This document shows positions 61,920 to 64,000 of a stretch of DNA of 64,000 bases, one piece after another. The notes under the pieces are model-generated. The model worked only from the letters and a program-made list of their open reading frames with translations. It was not told the origin of the DNA and did no database searches. A program made the position numbers and the translations under genes. Origin of the DNA: JAICMB01 sp963795935 (GTDB lineage Bacteria > Acidobacteriota > Terriglobia > Bryobacterales > Bryobacteraceae); assembly GCA_963795935.1 (NCBI GenBank), contig CAWCJO010000004.1:806001-870000 (forward strand). Reading direction: 5' to 3'. Within the stretch, counting starts at the first letter, position 1; each line of letters starts with the position of its first letter.

Positions 61920-64000
61920 GCCGCGCGCGCCGTATTATTTTGTGGGTCGTGGGCGGCCTCGTGGGGCTGATCGCGCTGGTTGTCATCGCGGCCCTAATCG
62001 TGGTCCAGACGCAATGGTTCCGCGATTACGTGCGCACCAAAATCGTCAGCTACGCCGAAGAGGCGACTGGGGGCAAGGTCGACATTGAGTCGTTCAGCTT
62101 CGATTGGACCCACTTGCATGCGCGGCTTACCGGTTTCGTCCTCCACGGCCTGGAGCCGCCGAATGTTCCGCCGCTGTTCAGCGCGCGCACCATCGACGTC
62201 GATCTGAAGCTGCTCCCCAGTCTCAGTCACATCGTGCAATTGCAGTATCTCGGCGTGGATCAACCTGAAGTTGACGTAATCGTTTACCCCGACGGACACA
62301 CCAATGTGCCGGCTCCGAAGACGAAGCCTACCAGCAACACCACGGTGCTCGAGGACGTAGTGAATTTGGCGATACGGAAATTCGACATGGAGAACGGGTC
62401 CATCACGTTCGCGCAGCGCAAATCGGATTTCAGCGCGCATGGCGAGAACCTGCGGGCGCAGCTTTCCTATAACATCGCCTCGGCGGCGTACGACGGCCAA
62501 CTTTCGATGGCGCCGCTGTATGTGAAACAGGATGGGCGGCCGCCGCTCGACGTCAATGTGGCGCTGCCGCTGCATTTGGAGCGGGATAAAGTACAGCTCA
62601 CGAACGCGCGGATCGCCACCGGCGAATCGCAGATCGTTGTGACGGGCGAAATGGATCGTCTGGCGGATCCGCACGAGTCGGCCCATCTGAACGCCACCAT
62701 TTCACTCGCCGATGTAAAGCAGGTGGCGGGAGCGGCGCTGCCGGTTGCGATTCCGCCGAACGGTCCTCGCGTTCTCAATGCCGAAGCCGATTTCTCCATG
62801 GATAAAGACCACATCGTCGTGAAGAGCGCGCGCGTGAGCCTGGGGCAATCGGATATTGAGGCTTCGGGGAAGCTCAAGGATCCCGCGGGTAACGGCGCCG
62901 TGCAGTTCAAGGCCTCGCTGACGCTCGCTGAGCTTGCTCAGTTCTATAAGAACCCCTACAACCCGCGCGGCGTAATCGCTCTGAAAGGTAACGCGAAGCT
63001 CGTAGGAGCGAACAACGACTATTTCGTCGACGGAAACATCGAGGCCAAGAATCTCTCGTTCACCGAAGATGGGACACGCGTCCAGAATGTCAATCTCGCC
63101 TCCGCAATCGACGTCAATAAACAGGCGATCGAGCTGAAGGGGTTGCGCCTCGCCGCGTTCGGCGGCACGTTTGACGGCAACGCGGGCGTCGAAAACATGG
63201 AACGGTTTCACGTGGACGGCAGGCTGGGCCATTTCGACACAGCGGAGATGGCGCGCCTGTTCGCGCATGAAAACATCGGGTACGACGGAATCGTATCCGG
63301 TCCCGTCGAGGCGACGGGCGACCTGAAAGCGCCTTCGAAGCTGGCCGCGAACGTTCACCTGACCATCGCGCCGGGTCCCCGCGGGGTTCCCATCACGGGC
63401 CAGGTGAACGCGAATTACAACGGCGCGACAGGGTCCATCGATGTGGCGCGATCGTATCTCGCGCTGCCGCACAGCAGGCTGGATCTGTCCGGCGCGGTCA
63501 ACCGCGAGTTGAAGGTGAACCTGGTCTCGCGCGACCTCAACGACTTTTTGCCGGCCATGCAAATGGGTTCGAAGAATCCGCCGAAGGAGATGCCCATTGC
63601 GCTCGAAAGCGGAGGGTCCGCCGATTTCAGCGGCGTTGTTACAGGCAAGCTCAGCGCGCCGCATCTCGCCGGGCACATCGCAGTAACCAGATTCGAAGCG
63701 CAGCAGCGGCCATTCAACAGCCTTATCGCGGACCTAAGCGCGTCGCCATCGGGCGTCAGCGTTCAAAACGGGGCGTTGACGAGCGGCGGGACGAGCGGCG
63801 CATTGCAGGCTCATTTCAACGCCGCCGTAGGACTTAAGAATTGGAGTGCGCCGCCCACGGCGCCGCTCACGGTGAATGCCACGGTCGCAAACGCCGGCTT
63901 GGCGGACGTCATGGCGCTGGCCGGTGAGAACGCGAAGGAGTTCAGCGGAACGCTGAACGCCAATGCGCGGATCGACGGGACCATCGGAAATCCGCGTGGC
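61916..64000 (+). CDS. AsmA/TamB-like inner-membrane-anchored periplasmic protein, partial
   Basis: Open from ATG 61916 (overlapping the SurA-like stop) to the window end, 695 codons so far. An N-terminal helix (RRIILWVVGGLVGLIALVVI) anchors it, then AsmA-type repeats: FSFDWTHLHARLTGFVLHGL, FSARTIDVDLKLLPSLSHIV, LNAEADFSMDKDHIVVKSAR, KGLRLAAFGGTFDGNAGVEN and FSGVVTGKLSAPHLAGHIAV. TamB-family proteins form a hydrophobic groove that carries phospholipids or works with TamA in outer-membrane assembly. Placement behind a BamA/TamA-like gene supports that role. The C-terminal DUF490 end lies outside the window. Confidence 0.88.
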   Translation, partial: MSRARRIILWVVGGLVGLIALVVIAALIVVQTQWFRDYVRTKIVSYAEEATGGKVDIESFSFDWTHLHARLTGFVLHGLEPPNVPPLFSARTIDVDLKLLPSLSHIVQLQYLGVDQPEVDVIVYPDGHTNVPAPKTKPTSNTTVLEDVVNLAIRKFDMENGSITFAQRKSDFSAHGENLRAQLSYNIASAAYDGQLSMAPLYVKQDGRPPLDVNVALPLHLERDKVQLTNARIATGESQIVVTGEMDRLADPHESAHLNATISLADVKQVAGAALPVAIPPNGPRVLNAEADFSMDKDHIVVKSARVSLGQSDIEASGKLKDPAGNGAVQFKASLTLAELAQFYKNPYNPRGVIALKGNAKLVGANNDYFVDGNIEAKNLSFTEDGTRVQNVNLASAIDVNKQAIELKGLRLAAFGGTFDGNAGVENMERFHVDGRLGHFDTAEMARLFAHENIGYDGIVSGPVEATGDLKAPSKLAANVHLTIAPGPRGVPITGQVNANYNGATGSIDVARSYLALPHSRLDLSGAVNRELKVNLVSRDLNDFLPAMQMGSKNPPKEMPIALESGGSADFSGVVTGKLSAPHLAGHIAVTRFEAQQRPFNSLIADLSASPSGVSVQNGALTSGGTSGALQAHFNAAVGLKNWSAPPTAPLTVNATVANAGLADVMALAGENAKEFSGTLNANARIDGTIGNPRG

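Overview
The window is a 64-kb, high-GC bacterial chromosome segment, most likely from an acidobacterium of the Solibacter/Bryobacter group. The evidence is lineage-typical content: a protein with the duplicated N-terminal domain often seen in Solibacter-type secreted proteins (46849-48592), the Ser/Thr kinase + ECF-like sigma factor pair (28462-30765), the BlaI + M56 peptidase + TonB-C module (55325-57541), many MacB/FtsX permeases, a PEP-CTERM protein, and copies of a dispersed GAGCCGCGACCG... repeat. This assignment is inference from gene content; no rRNA is present.

Layout. 1-6201 (minus): a membrane-protein fragment, a Tat-exported sulfatase and an ABC export system (ATPase, HlyD adaptor, two permeases), tightly packed. 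6239-8332: tadA, then a degraded stretch. 8559-16114 (minus): a phosphate locus, sensor kinase - porin - pstSCAB - phoU. 16430-18437: a truncated TonB-type receptor, a decayed integrative element and the tRNA-Gly(CCC) where its integrase gene ends. 18689-21512 (minus): methyltransferase, aldo/keto reductase, YihY membrane protein. 21608-30765 (plus): GH51 arabinofuranosidase, DUF885 putative peptidase, amino-acid permease and GH127 beta-L-arabinofuranosidase, joined by stop/start overlaps and followed directly by a kinase and a sigma factor. This looks like a system for stripping arabinose from plant hydroxyproline-rich glycoproteins and using the peptide. 30856-38026: small membrane proteins, inositol-phosphate synthase with an epimerase, a LytTR regulator, rpsT, UDP-glucose dehydrogenase. 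38248-43814 (plus): DUF1385 protein, prfA, prmC, dinB, radical SAM protein. 43826-50729: PEP-CTERM protein, MacB permease, TPR proteins, secreted proteins. 50556-52511: an AlbA_2 (Schlafen-type) gene between two 192-bp direct repeats. 52570-57541: two-component system, PIN toxin/antitoxin, BlaI repressor and M56-TonB transducer. 58343-64000 (plus): an outer-membrane biogenesis cluster (BamA/TamA-like, SurA-N-like, TamB/AsmA-like, the last running off the window).

Quality warning. At least 15 genes, including essential ones (prfA, prmC, and multi-copy breaks in pstS and dinB), are split by single-base frameshifts while every piece still encodes well-conserved protein. The simplest reading is residual indel error in the assembly, so most of these genes are annotated here as one CDS across the shifts. 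True decay is likely only at 7325-8332 and in the element at 16430-18362.
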